Source: an uncultured Clostridia bacterium
GTDB taxonomy: Bacteria; Bacillota; Clostridia; Christensenellales; CAG-314
Length of the DNA stretch: 43,484 bases
Reading direction: 5' to 3'
NCBI GenBank assembly: GCA_947625725.1
Contig: CANQPI010000015.1
Coordinates: forward strand, 1 to 43,484
Each line of letters begins with the position of its first letter. Positions within the stretch are counted from its first letter, which is position 1. Below are positions 32,947-40,385 of this stretch, in pieces. Both the position numbers and the translations under genes were made by a program. The notes below the pieces were generated by a model. That model ran no database searches, was not told where the DNA came from, and saw only the letters and a program-made list of their open reading frames with translations.

Positions 32947-33828
32947 ATGAGCGTTCTTATTTGCGACGCAGACGGCGAACTGTGGTACACGCGCGCCGAG
33001 GAGTTAAATCTGTATTCCATTGCCATGCCGTACAGTTACGGCGGCAACGTTTACTATTACGATTTGGGCAAAAACACCGATTTTCGCGCATTTTACGACG
33101 CCGTTCGCGGCGGCGAAATACCCAAGACCATGGCTCTCAACCCCGACGAGTACGTCGCTATTTTGGAACCTTATTTTGAGCGCGGCGAGGACGTGCTGTA
33201 CGTGAGTTTTTCTCACGCTATGAGCGGCACGTTCGATCACCTCGACATTGCGCTCAACGAACTGCGCGCAAAATATCCCGATCGCAAATGCACCGTTTTC
33301 GACACAAAGTCCATTTGTCTGGGCGCGGGTATCCAAATGGAGTATGCCGCCGAACTGAAAAACAACGGCGCGTCCGACGAGGAGATCCTCGCCAAATTGA
33401 AAGAATTTCGCGACAGAGTGGCGGTGTACTTTGTGGTAGACGATCTGATGCACCTCAAACGCGGAGGAAGACTCTCGGGCATTGCGGCGTTTGCGGGCAC
33501 GTTGCTTAATCTCAAACCTATGCTCACCATTGACGAGCGCGGTAGCCTCAAAGTCTGCGAAAAAATCACCGGCAAGCGAAAGGCTCTGCGCAAAATGGCG
33601 GATCACGTCATTGCCGAACTTACGGGCACGGAGTACAAGGTGTACGTTGTGGACGCCGACAGTCCCGCCGAAGGCGACGCCCTTGCCGAAATGATCTCCG
33701 ACTCCCGTCCCGACGCCAAGATCGTTCGTCAAACGGTCGGACCTGTGATCGGGGCGCATTGCGGTCCCGGTACTGTCGGCGTGATATTTGTCGCCGACTC
33801 TCGTCCGATCCCCCTCGCCGTCGAATAA
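32947..33828 (+). CDS. DegV family fatty-acid-binding protein
   Basis: 293-residue DegV/FakB-type protein that probably binds a fatty acid for phosphorylation by FakA. Recognisable blocks are SFSHAMSGTFDHLDIAL (the conserved S..SGT lipid-head contact), TVFDTKSICLGAGI, VVDDLMHLKRGGRLSG, LLNLKPMLTID, and the C-terminal GPVIGAHCGPGTVGVIF. The ATG at 32947 follows AAAGGAG. It is a single-gene unit with its own promoter; the last codons lie inside a 20-nt sequence repeated 120 nt downstream. Confidence 0.93.
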   Translation: MSVLICDADGELWYTRAEELNLYSIAMPYSYGGNVYYYDLGKNTDFRAFYDAVRGGEIPKTMALNPDEYVAILEPYFERGEDVLYVSFSHAMSGTFDHLDIALNELRAKYPDRKCTVFDTKSICLGAGIQMEYAAELKNNGASDEEILAKLKEFRDRVAVYFVVDDLMHLKRGGRLSGIAAFAGTLLNLKPMLTIDERGSLKVCEKITGKRKALRKMADHVIAELTGTEYKVYVVDADSPAEGDALAEMISDSRPDAKIVRQTVGPVIGAHCGPGTVGVIFVADSRPIPLAVE

Positions 33829-33839
33829 GCGTCGACATG
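33820..33839 (+). repeat. 20-nt direct repeat, copy 1 (overlaps degV stop)
   Basis: The pattern GTCGAATAAGCGTCGA-y-ATG lies here, containing the degV stop codon, and again at 33940-33959 with one C/T difference. The two are exactly 120 bp apart. Confidence 0.8.
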
Positions 33840-33939
33840 CTTTGTCGAACTTCGTTTGTCGTCGGTCACGTACGTCTTTGTACGCTCCCGTCCGAGCAAG
33901 CCTTGTTCTTCGCGCCTCTCTTGCTTCTTCAACGGCGGC

Positions 33940-33959
33940 GTCGAATAAGCGTCGATATG
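33940..33959 (+). repeat. 20-nt direct repeat, copy 2
   Basis: Second copy of the repeat at 33820-33839. The intervening 100 nt have no gene and contain a C/T-rich segment (CTCTCTTGCTTCTTCAACGG) of the kind found as dispersed intergenic repeats in some Clostridia, from recall. Confidence 0.8.
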
Positions 33960-33961
33960 AA

Positions 33962-33987
33962 AAAATGCGCCTGTTTGGGCGCATTTT
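33962..33987. terminator. Terminator between degV and uppP
   Basis: Perfect 10-bp stem AAAATGCGCC (33962-33971) and GGCGCATTTT (33978-33987). The A/T ends allow it to act on both convergent transcripts. Confidence 0.8.
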
Positions 33988-34029
33988 GCGTACATGGGTC
34001 AAAATTTCGGCTGTTTTTTGCGTTAGGCG

Positions 34030-34788
34030 TCACATCACGATCAGCGACAGGGCAAAAGGCACCGTCAGGTACACCGCAAACCAGATCCAACTTTTTGTCT
34101 TGACGGCGCGCATTACCGTGTAGATAGAAACCATTCCGGATACAAATGCGGCTACGATACCTATCACGATGCAGTACCAGGGCGTGGTAATGGCGGTATG
34201 CAATGCCTCCCAGCCCTCCACGACTGCGCTTGCAAGGATCACGGGTATGGACAGCAAAAAACTGAATTCCGCCGCGTCAACGGAGTTTGCTCCGAACAAT
34301 TTCATTACGGACACGGTACTGCCGCTGCGCGACAATCCGGGGAACACGGCAATACCCTGCGTTATGCCCGTCACGATCACGCTTGCCCAACTTGCTTCCT
34401 CCAATCGAAATCGCGGTTTGGACAATTTGTCCGATAAAACTATCAATATTGCCGTCAGCGCAAATCCGACGGGCAGCAGGTAGTTCATTATTTTTTCCGA
34501 AACAAACAACTTGACAAGCAAAGCAATTGCAAAAGTCGGTATGCTTGCCACCACAATAAATACGAATTTTTTGTTGGCAACGGGGTGGCGCACCGTCTGC
34601 CAAAGGCTGTGTCGCAACGCAATTATCACCGCAAACAGCGTTCCGACGTGCAACATCACGTCGAAAAACAGTCCCGCGTTCACGTCGAACAAACGCTCAG
34701 CCAACATCAGGTGTCCGCTGCTGGATACGGGCAAAAATTCGGTAAAGCCTTGCAGTAGTCCGAGAAAGATGCTTTGTAAAACTGTCAT
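34030..34788 (-). CDS. uppP: Undecaprenyl-diphosphatase UppP (BacA)
   Basis: Membrane phosphatase that recycles undecaprenyl pyrophosphate for cell-wall synthesis; raises bacitracin tolerance when abundant. The 252-residue product has the family motifs LQGFTEFLPVSSSGHL (13-28) and FPGLSRSGSTVS, both forming the active site, within seven or more helices ending SWIWFAVYLTVPFALSLIVM. The start at 34788 has a modest AGGAAAA upstream. It stands alone on the minus strand, divergent from ychF. Confidence 0.95.
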   Translation of the reverse strand: MTVLQSIFLGLLQGFTEFLPVSSSGHLMLAERLFDVNAGLFFDVMLHVGTLFAVIIALRHSLWQTVRHPVANKKFVFIVVASIPTFAIALLVKLFVSEKIMNYLLPVGFALTAILIVLSDKLSKPRFRLEEASWASVIVTGITQGIAVFPGLSRSGSTVSVMKLFGANSVDAAEFSFLLSIPVILASAVVEGWEALHTAITTPWYCIVIGIVAAFVSGMVSIYTVMRAVKTKSWIWFAVYLTVPFALSLIVM

Positions 34789-34804
34789 AGACGTTATTTT
34801 CCTA

Positions 34805-34833
34805 TTTACATTTGATTTGCGTTGTGTTACAAT
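34805..34833 (+). promoter_or_regulatory. ychF promoter
   Basis: TTTACA (34805-34810), 17-nt spacer, TACAAT (34828-34833), with a leader of about 80 nt. Confidence 0.6.
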
Positions 34834-34919
34834 TTAATTTACTATTGTAACGATTACTTTCGCGTAATATGCGCAGTACAAGTTTACGCAAATTTTGTAT
34901 GTTTTAGACCGAGGTTAGT

Positions 34920-36011
34920 ATGAAGTTGGGTGTAGTGGGGCTTCCCAATGTGGGCAAAAGCACGCTTTTCAATGCGATCACACAGGCGGGAGCGGAAATA
35001 GCCAATTATCCGTTTTGCACGATAGAACCAAACGTGGGCGTTGTCGCCGTCCCCGACGAACGGCTCGACAAACTTGCCGCATTGTACGACAGCAAAAAGA
35101 TCACTCCCACCTATTTGAGGTTTGTGGATATAGCGGGGTTGGTCAAGGGCGCTTCCAAGGGCGAGGGCTTGGGCAACAAATTTTTGTCGCACATTCGCGA
35201 GGTGGACGCGATCGTTCATGTGGTGAGATGTTTTGCCGACAGCAACGTCACGCACGTCAACAACAAGGTAGACCCCGTATCGGACATGCAAACCATCAAT
35301 CTCGAACTTATTTTTGCCGATATCGAAACGGTCGCAAACCGACTCAACAAAGCGGTTTCCATGCAAAAAACCGGCGAAAAAAAGTACAAGACGGAAGCGG
35401 ACCTGTTGCAGCGCGTTCTCACTCATTTGGAAAACGAACAGCCCGTGCGTACCATGCAATTGGACGAGGACGAACAATCCACGGTGGACGAAATGTTTTT
35501 GCTCACAAGCAAACCCGTTATTTACGCCGCAAACATATCCGAGGAGGATATCGGCAACGACGATAATCCGTTGGTAAAGCAGGTGGAAGCGCAAGCCGCC
35601 AAGGAACATGCGGAAACGCTTGTTATTTGCGCCAAGGTAGAGGAGGAGTTGTCCCGTCTTGATCCCGAAGAAAAGGCAATGTTTCTCGAAAGTTACGGCA
35701 TAGGCGAAAGCGGCTTGAACCGTCTGGTAAAAAAGTGTTACAAATTGTTGCGACTTATCAGTTTTCTCACCGCCGGCGAGAAGGAAACTCGCGCCTGGAC
35801 GGTCACGGAAGGCACCAAAGCGCCGCAAGCCGCAGGCAAAATACACAGTGACTTTGAAAAAGGCTTTATCCGCGCGGAGATCGTCCCCTACGAGGTCATG
35901 TTGGAGATGGGCGGCTACAACCAAGCCAAGGAACACGGCAAGGTTCGCAGCGAGGGCAAAGACTACGTTATCAAGGACGGCGACGTGGTATTGTTCCGTT
36001 TCAATGTTTGA
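34920..36011 (+). CDS. ychF: Ribosome-binding ATPase YchF (EngD)
   Basis: Obg-family P-loop protein that binds ATP rather than GTP and associates with ribosomes in stress responses. The 363-residue length is standard. It has G1 GLPNVGKS (7-14), [20 protein letters not shown] as the G3 region, and the C-terminal TGS domain ([20 protein letters not shown]). It ends in the invariant [11 protein letters not shown]. The ATG at 34920 follows GAGGTTAGT. Confidence 0.97.
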   Translation: MKLGVVGLPNVGKSTLFNAITQAGAEIANYPFCTIEPNVGVVAVPDERLDKLAALYDSKKITPTYLRFVDIAGLVKGASKGEGLGNKFLSHIREVDAIVHVVRCFADSNVTHVNNKVDPVSDMQTINLELIFADIETVANRLNKAVSMQKTGEKKYKTEADLLQRVLTHLENEQPVRTMQLDEDEQSTVDEMFLLTSKPVIYAANISEEDIGNDDNPLVKQVEAQAAKEHAETLVICAKVEEELSRLDPEEKAMFLESYGIGESGLNRLVKKCYKLLRLISFLTAGEKETRAWTVTEGTKAPQAAGKIHSDFEKGFIRAEIVPYEVMLEMGGYNQAKEHGKVRSEGKDYVIKDGDVVLFRFNV

Positions 36012-36029
36012 CAAAGGCAAACTTGCGGT

Positions 36030-36048
36030 TTCGGCTATATGAGCCGAA
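36030..36048 (+). other. Small hairpin between ychF and the transporter
   Basis: TTCGGCT-atatg-AGCCGAA. No T tract follows, so it is more likely an mRNA-processing or stability element than a terminator; the two genes may be cotranscribed. Confidence 0.35.
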
Positions 36049-36081
36049 CGAATTCGGAATTTTCTGTCAAAGGAGCAGAAT

Positions 36082-37968
36082 ATGAGTACTAAAACCAGAA
36101 CAAAAAAACAATTGCCGCCGGGCAAAGTCGGTTTGGGTAACAAATTGGCGTTTGCGTGCGGAGATATTTTCGGCGGCGGCAGTTTCAACATCATCAACTT
36201 TTTGTTTACGCCCTTTTTGACGTTGGTCGTGGGTATCCCGATGGTGTATTTGACGCCGATACTGTTGCTTACCAAAATTTGGGACGGCATTATCGACCCC
36301 TTTATCGGCAAGATCACCGACGCCAAGCGTCCGGGCAAATTCGGCAAGCGGCGTTTCTTTATGCTTATTTTTGCGCCGTTGGTGTTGGTGGGATTTGTCT
36401 TGCTGTTCTTCCCGTGGAATCTCATTATCGACCAAGTGTGGGCAAAATGTCTGTTGGTGGTAATGGTGTACATGCTGTACGCGACAGCGCAGAGTTTTGT
36501 ACTCATTCCCTACTATTCGCACGCCAGCGAAATGACGGACGACTTTACAGAGCGCAACCGCACCAACGCCGTGCGTTTGGCTTTCTCGATACTGTCCAGC
36601 CTTATTTGCGTTGCCGTGCCCGGTATGATCGCCTCTCCCACAGAACCCGCAGTTTTCAAAGACAACCCGTCTTTGTCCTATATCGTAATGGCGGCGACGT
36701 TCGGCGGAATATTTATGGTATCGGTTTTGGTTGCGGCATTGTTCAGCCGCGAGCAGGTCGTCACTCCCGCAGTCAAATCCAAATTCGACATCAAGGAATT
36801 TGTTCGTCCTCTCAAAATGGCTACCTATCGCAGATATCTCGGCATGCAGATGTGCGCAAGTTTCGGCATGGCGGTAATGAGCAGTTTCTTCTTTACGCTG
36901 TGCGACTTTGTGTTGAGGCGTAATACCTACTTGGCGGTCAACCTTAACGGCGATTTGTCGCGTTTCCCCATTGCAACGGTCGCGGCGGCGGCAATGTTTC
37001 TTGCGCAGGTAATAGCCTTACCGATCTATTTGACGATAATCAAAAAGAAATCCAAGCGATTTGCCTACATCACGGGCGCAATCGTGTGGATCGTGGTGGC
37101 GGCATTTATGTTGTTTTTGCCCGTCGAGCAAGAAATAAAAGTGGGCGCTTCCACATTTCTGCCCTCAGCGGAAACGGTCAAGGGGTTGAGCGGTAGCATT
37201 TCTACCGCAAACGGCGCGCCGAATTGGTTGCTTATCGGCTTCGGCTTGTGCCTGGGCTTGGGTATCGGCGGTACTGTATTCGTGCCGCACAGCGCGTTCG
37301 GCGACGTGTGCGACGTAGGCGAGTTGTATTTCGGCGAGCGCACCGAGGGCAACTTTTCGGGGCTCAACAACTTCCTCAACACCACGGCGCAAGCGGTCGG
37401 ACTTGCCATCCCGCCGCTTATTATCGGTTTGACGGGATATGTCGAAACTCAGTACCGCACAGCGGAACAATATCGGGATTTGTTGGGCATGAGTCCGGAG
37501 GAGCAGATCGAAAATCTCGGTATGGCGCTCGACAATTTCAAAATAACCGAGGGCGGCGGCAATGTGCAGTTTTCTCCGCTGTCGCAGCCCGAGGCGGCGC
37601 AAATCGCTATCAAGTTGACTTTCATTTTGTTGCCGATAATTATCGTCGGCTTGGGCATAATCATTTCTTCCCGCTACAAGTTGACTAGCAAATTGCAAGC
37701 GCGTATCGTTGCGCTTAACCGTCGCGCCGACAAAAACAGCGACGAGTGGCAAGCGGAACGCAAAGAATTGTTGGGCGCATTGGGCGAAAATATCGACAAA
37801 CTGCCCGAGGTCGGCGCGCAACAAGCGGAGTCGGAACAGACCGAGGACCTTACCGCGACAACGTCGCAGTCGGACAGCGAACAAACCGCAGATACCCCGA
37901 CGGAAACCGTCGCGCCGCAAACCGCAGGTACAACCGCGGACGACCGTCAAGACGGCGACAAAGATTGA
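36082..37968 (+). CDS. Sugar:cation symporter, GPH family (MFS_2)
   Basis: Major-facilitator protein of the glycoside-pentoside-hexuronide family (MelB-like). The N-terminus LGNKLAFACGDIFGGGSFNI and the loop KIWDGIIDPFIGKITDAKR with FGKRRFFML are the family hallmarks, including the sodium/sugar-site aspartates. About twelve helices follow, up to about residue 535. The protein has 628 residues; the extra length is a hydrophilic linker between helices in the C-half and a 75-residue acidic Thr/Glu/Gln-rich cytoplasmic tail. The substrate cannot be read from sequence. The ATG at 36082 follows AAAGGAG. Confidence 0.88.
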   Translation: MSTKTRTKKQLPPGKVGLGNKLAFACGDIFGGGSFNIINFLFTPFLTLVVGIPMVYLTPILLLTKIWDGIIDPFIGKITDAKRPGKFGKRRFFMLIFAPLVLVGFVLLFFPWNLIIDQVWAKCLLVVMVYMLYATAQSFVLIPYYSHASEMTDDFTERNRTNAVRLAFSILSSLICVAVPGMIASPTEPAVFKDNPSLSYIVMAATFGGIFMVSVLVAALFSREQVVTPAVKSKFDIKEFVRPLKMATYRRYLGMQMCASFGMAVMSSFFFTLCDFVLRRNTYLAVNLNGDLSRFPIATVAAAAMFLAQVIALPIYLTIIKKKSKRFAYITGAIVWIVVAAFMLFLPVEQEIKVGASTFLPSAETVKGLSGSISTANGAPNWLLIGFGLCLGLGIGGTVFVPHSAFGDVCDVGELYFGERTEGNFSGLNNFLNTTAQAVGLAIPPLIIGLTGYVETQYRTAEQYRDLLGMSPEEQIENLGMALDNFKITEGGGNVQFSPLSQPEAAQIAIKLTFILLPIIIVGLGIIISSRYKLTSKLQARIVALNRRADKNSDEWQAERKELLGALGENIDKLPEVGAQQAESEQTEDLTATTSQSDSEQTADTPTETVAPQTAGTTADDRQDGDKD

Positions 37969-37987
37969 AACGGACAATTTTAGCAAA

Positions 37988-38013
37988 AACACAACCGCGC
38001 GGTTGTGTTTTTT
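37988..38013 (+). terminator. Terminator after the GPH transporter
   Basis: Self-complementary AACACAACCGC / GCGGTTGTGTT (37988-38009) followed by a T run. Confidence 0.85.
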
Positions 38014-38087
38014 GTATATGGGGTCAAATTTTTTGCCGCAAATCGACGAACAAACGTTTTGTTTTTCGTCGTTGTGCGCAGTTTCGG

Positions 38088-38116
38088 TTGTGTAATGCAA
38101 AGTATTGTGATATAAT
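38088..38116 (+). promoter_or_regulatory. Promoter of yycJ-CPBP-rlmH
   Basis: TTGTGT (38088-38093), 17-nt spacer, TATAAT (38111-38116). Confidence 0.7.
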
Positions 38117-38173
38117 GTAACAAAAGTCGGCGAGTAAACGCCCGACGGTACGCCAAGGATACGCAACACACAA

Positions 38174-38953
38174 ATGCTCAAAATTTCGCCGCTGTTTTCG
38201 GGCAGCAAAGGAAACTGCACATTGATACAATCGGGTAGCGTCAACGTTTTGTTGGACGCGGGGTTCGGCTATCGCGCGACGATCAAAGCGTTGCAAAGTC
38301 GCTCTTTGTCGCCCAAGGATATCGACGCGATCGTCGTCAGTCACGAACACACCGACCACGTCGGCGCGATACCTATGTGGACGCGTCAAACGCCGACGCC
38401 TATCTATGCGCCGAAGTTGATTACCGATCTCATTCGTCAACGCGTGTATTTTTCCGAGGTGTACGATATCGACGGATCTTTTTGCATTGGCGACATATCC
38501 GTCGATATATTTCAATGTTCGCACGACGCCGCGTGTTGCTTCGGTTACAAATTTACTTGCGGCGACGGCGCGTTTGCGTCCGTCACCGACACGGGTATAG
38601 TCACCGACGAGTTGACGCGGTTTTTGTATCCTTGCCAAGCGGTCATGTTGGAGAGCAATCACGACGAGGACATGCTCAAACGCGGCGAGTACAGTTACGC
38701 GCTCAAACAGCGTATTCTTTCCGCTTGCGGACATTTGTCCAACGCGCAAGCGGCGGAAGTTCTTCGCCGATTGACGGGCGGCAACGTCAAAACGGTCGTT
38801 TTGGCGCACCTTTCGGAAAACAACAATACGCACGAACTTGCTTTCAATTCGGCGGTAGCCGCGTTGGCGTCTTGCGGCGCGGTAGAGGGCAAGGATGTGT
38901 GCGTTTATGTCGCGGATCAATACAACAACGAGGTAACGATTTGCTTAGACTGA
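38174..38953 (+). CDS. yycJ: MBL-fold metallohydrolase YycJ/WalJ
   Basis: 259-residue metallo-beta-lactamase-fold protein. In Bacillus YycJ belongs to the WalRK locus and acts as a DNA 5' exonuclease linked to repair; no walRK genes are seen here. The fold's metal motif is at 57-62 (SHEHTDHVGAI), preceded by the family opening LFSGSKGNCTLI and LLDAGFG, with LESNHDEDMLK and VLAHLSENNN further on. The nearest Shine-Dalgarno-like AAGGA is about 14 nt before the ATG at 38174, longer than usual. The CPBP gene overlaps its end by 13 nt. Confidence 0.92.
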   Translation: MLKISPLFSGSKGNCTLIQSGSVNVLLDAGFGYRATIKALQSRSLSPKDIDAIVVSHEHTDHVGAIPMWTRQTPTPIYAPKLITDLIRQRVYFSEVYDIDGSFCIGDISVDIFQCSHDAACCFGYKFTCGDGAFASVTDTGIVTDELTRFLYPCQAVMLESNHDEDMLKRGEYSYALKQRILSACGHLSNAQAAEVLRRLTGGNVKTVVLAHLSENNNTHELAFNSAVAALASCGAVEGKDVCVYVADQYNNEVTICLD

Positions 38954-39831
38954 ACTACGAAAAGAAAGATTTGGGATTTTCTTTTGCATTGGCTGTCGCC
39001 GTTATGGCGGTGGCAAGCATTGTGCTGTCTTTGATATTCGGCGAAGCGAGCGGTTGGCGATTTTGGCTGATGCAAGCGTTGTACACGCTTTGTATCGGCG
39101 GTTCGGCAATTTTGTACGCCGTTATTTCCAAAACAAATCCCATTGCCGCCGCCAAACTAAACAAAGTTCCGCCGATTGCGCATATCGGGTGGGGCTGTCT
39201 TGTAACGGCGTGTCTGATATTTGCCATGATGCCCGTAAACAGCATGTTGATGGACGCTATCGAATCGACGGGACTCAAACGCCCTTCCGTATCGTTGGAA
39301 AACGACGTTGCGGGTTTGGTGATCGTCGCCGGTATTTTGCCCGCGTTGTGCGAAGAACTCGTTTTTCGCGGAACGGTGGCGCAGAGTTTGGCTGCAAATC
39401 GCAACAAGTGGGCTACGTTGGCAATTTGCGGCGGTTTGTTCGCGATCTACCATGCTAATCCCGCGCAAACGGTGCATCAATTTGTTTTGGGCGGCTTTTT
39501 GGCGTTGCTTGCGCTCAGGAGCGGCAGTCTGTGGACGTCTGTCGCGGTACACATGTTTAACAATTTGTTTGTCATTGCGCTCAGTTACACGCCGTTGGGT
39601 GCGGACGAATTTTGGAGCGTCAAGAGCAACACGGGCGCGGTGTTGGGTATTATGTTCGCGGGCATTGCCGCTTGCGTACTGTGCATTTGGGGCTATGTCA
39701 AAACGACCAAAAGCGTGTGGCATACAAACGAACAGCAAGGCTCGTCCCCGCAGGAAAAAAGTTCCTACGCGGTTTTGTTTGTCGCCGCGGGCGTTTGTCT
39801 TGCGCTGTGGATAGCGGCGTTATTTGTATGA
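38941..39831 (+). CDS. CPBP-family intramembrane glutamic endopeptidase
   Basis: 296-residue membrane protein of the CPBP (CAAX protease and bacteriocin-processing) family. It has motif 1 CEELVFRG (E138, E139, R143), motif 2 FAIYHANP (H171), and the later VAVHMFNNL, all within about eight helices. Such proteins process or degrade membrane peptides, or give bacteriocin self-immunity; the target here is unknown. The TTG at 38941 was chosen because GAGG lies 7 nt upstream, inside yycJ; it overlaps the yycJ end by 13 nt and rlmH by 4 nt, a tightly coupled trio. Confidence 0.87.
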   Translation: MLRLNYEKKDLGFSFALAVAVMAVASIVLSLIFGEASGWRFWLMQALYTLCIGGSAILYAVISKTNPIAAAKLNKVPPIAHIGWGCLVTACLIFAMMPVNSMLMDAIESTGLKRPSVSLENDVAGLVIVAGILPALCEELVFRGTVAQSLAANRNKWATLAICGGLFAIYHANPAQTVHQFVLGGFLALLALRSGSLWTSVAVHMFNNLFVIALSYTPLGADEFWSVKSNTGAVLGIMFAGIAACVLCIWGYVKTTKSVWHTNEQQGSSPQEKSSYAVLFVAAGVCLALWIAALFV

Positions 39832-40298
39832 AATTCAAGATCGTAGCCGTCGGAAAACTAAAAGAAACTTATTGGAAAGAAGCCGTTGCCGAGTACGTCA
39901 AGCGAACGGCGCGTTTTGCCGAGGTCGAAATCATTGAGGTGGAAGAGTGTTTGAGTCGCGGCGCACAAACGGCAGGCGAGATCGAGCGCGTCAAGACCGT
40001 CGAGGGCGAGGCTGTCTTAGCCAAATGCGAGGGATATGTCGTTGCGTTGGATCTGAACGGCACGCTCGTTTCCAGCGAACAACTTTCGTCGTTGATAGCG
40101 GAGCAAAAGCAGCGCAACTCTACGTTTACGTTTGTTATAGGCGGTAGCAACGGTTTGTCCGACGCCGTCAAATCGAGAGCAAACGCGCGGTTGTCCTTTG
40201 GCAGAATCACATTGCCGCACCAATTGTTCAGGGTGGTGCTTGTCGAACAGTTGTATCGGGCGTGCTGTATCGAGCATAACGTCGCTTACCACAAGTAA
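39828..40298 (+). CDS. rlmH: 23S rRNA (pseudouridine-1915-N3)-methyltransferase RlmH
   Basis: SPOUT methyltransferase that modifies pseudouridine 1915 of 23S rRNA. The 156-residue product has the usual length. It begins MKFKIVAVGKLKETYWKEAV and has LDLNGTLVSSEQLS, the SAM-binding knot FVIGGSNGLSDAV, and the end ITLPHQLFRVVLVEQLYRA. The ATG overlaps the stop of the CPBP gene (ATGA), indicating translational coupling. Confidence 0.96.
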   Translation: MKFKIVAVGKLKETYWKEAVAEYVKRTARFAEVEIIEVEECLSRGAQTAGEIERVKTVEGEAVLAKCEGYVVALDLNGTLVSSEQLSSLIAEQKQRNSTFTFVIGGSNGLSDAVKSRANARLSFGRITLPHQLFRVVLVEQLYRACCIEHNVAYHK

Positions 40299-40329
40299 CA
40301 AACGACGTCGTTTGCGCTTCCGATCGCAA
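40299..40329. promoter_or_regulatory. 16-bp palindrome and adjoining hairpin
   Basis: CAAACGACGTCGTTTG (40299-40314) is a perfect palindrome starting at the base after the rlmH stop. TTGCG and CGCAA arms (about 40312-40329) follow. It lies just upstream of a strong promoter, so an operator or a weak terminator are both possible. Confidence 0.4.
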
Positions 40330-40341
40330 GTTATCAACCGA

Positions 40342-40369
40342 TTGACAAAATAATTATTTGTGATACAAT
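40342..40369 (+). promoter_or_regulatory. Promoter of the hydrolase-like-DUF951-lepB operon
   Basis: TTGACA (40342-40347), 16-nt spacer, TACAAT (40364-40369). The predicted start point is about 10 nt before the ATG, so the leader is very short. Confidence 0.75.
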
Positions 40370-40385
40370 ACATTACGGTGAAATT

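Noticed and set aside
33829-34002. Minus-strand frames through the 20-nt repeat region that look protein-like (Arg/Glu/Lys-rich)
   Set aside because: They lie in a repeated intergenic segment, lack start signals and extend antisense into degV.
34884-36506. 540-codon minus-strand frame opposite ychF and the GPH transporter
   Set aside because: It runs antisense across two well-identified genes and has no start signal or similarity.
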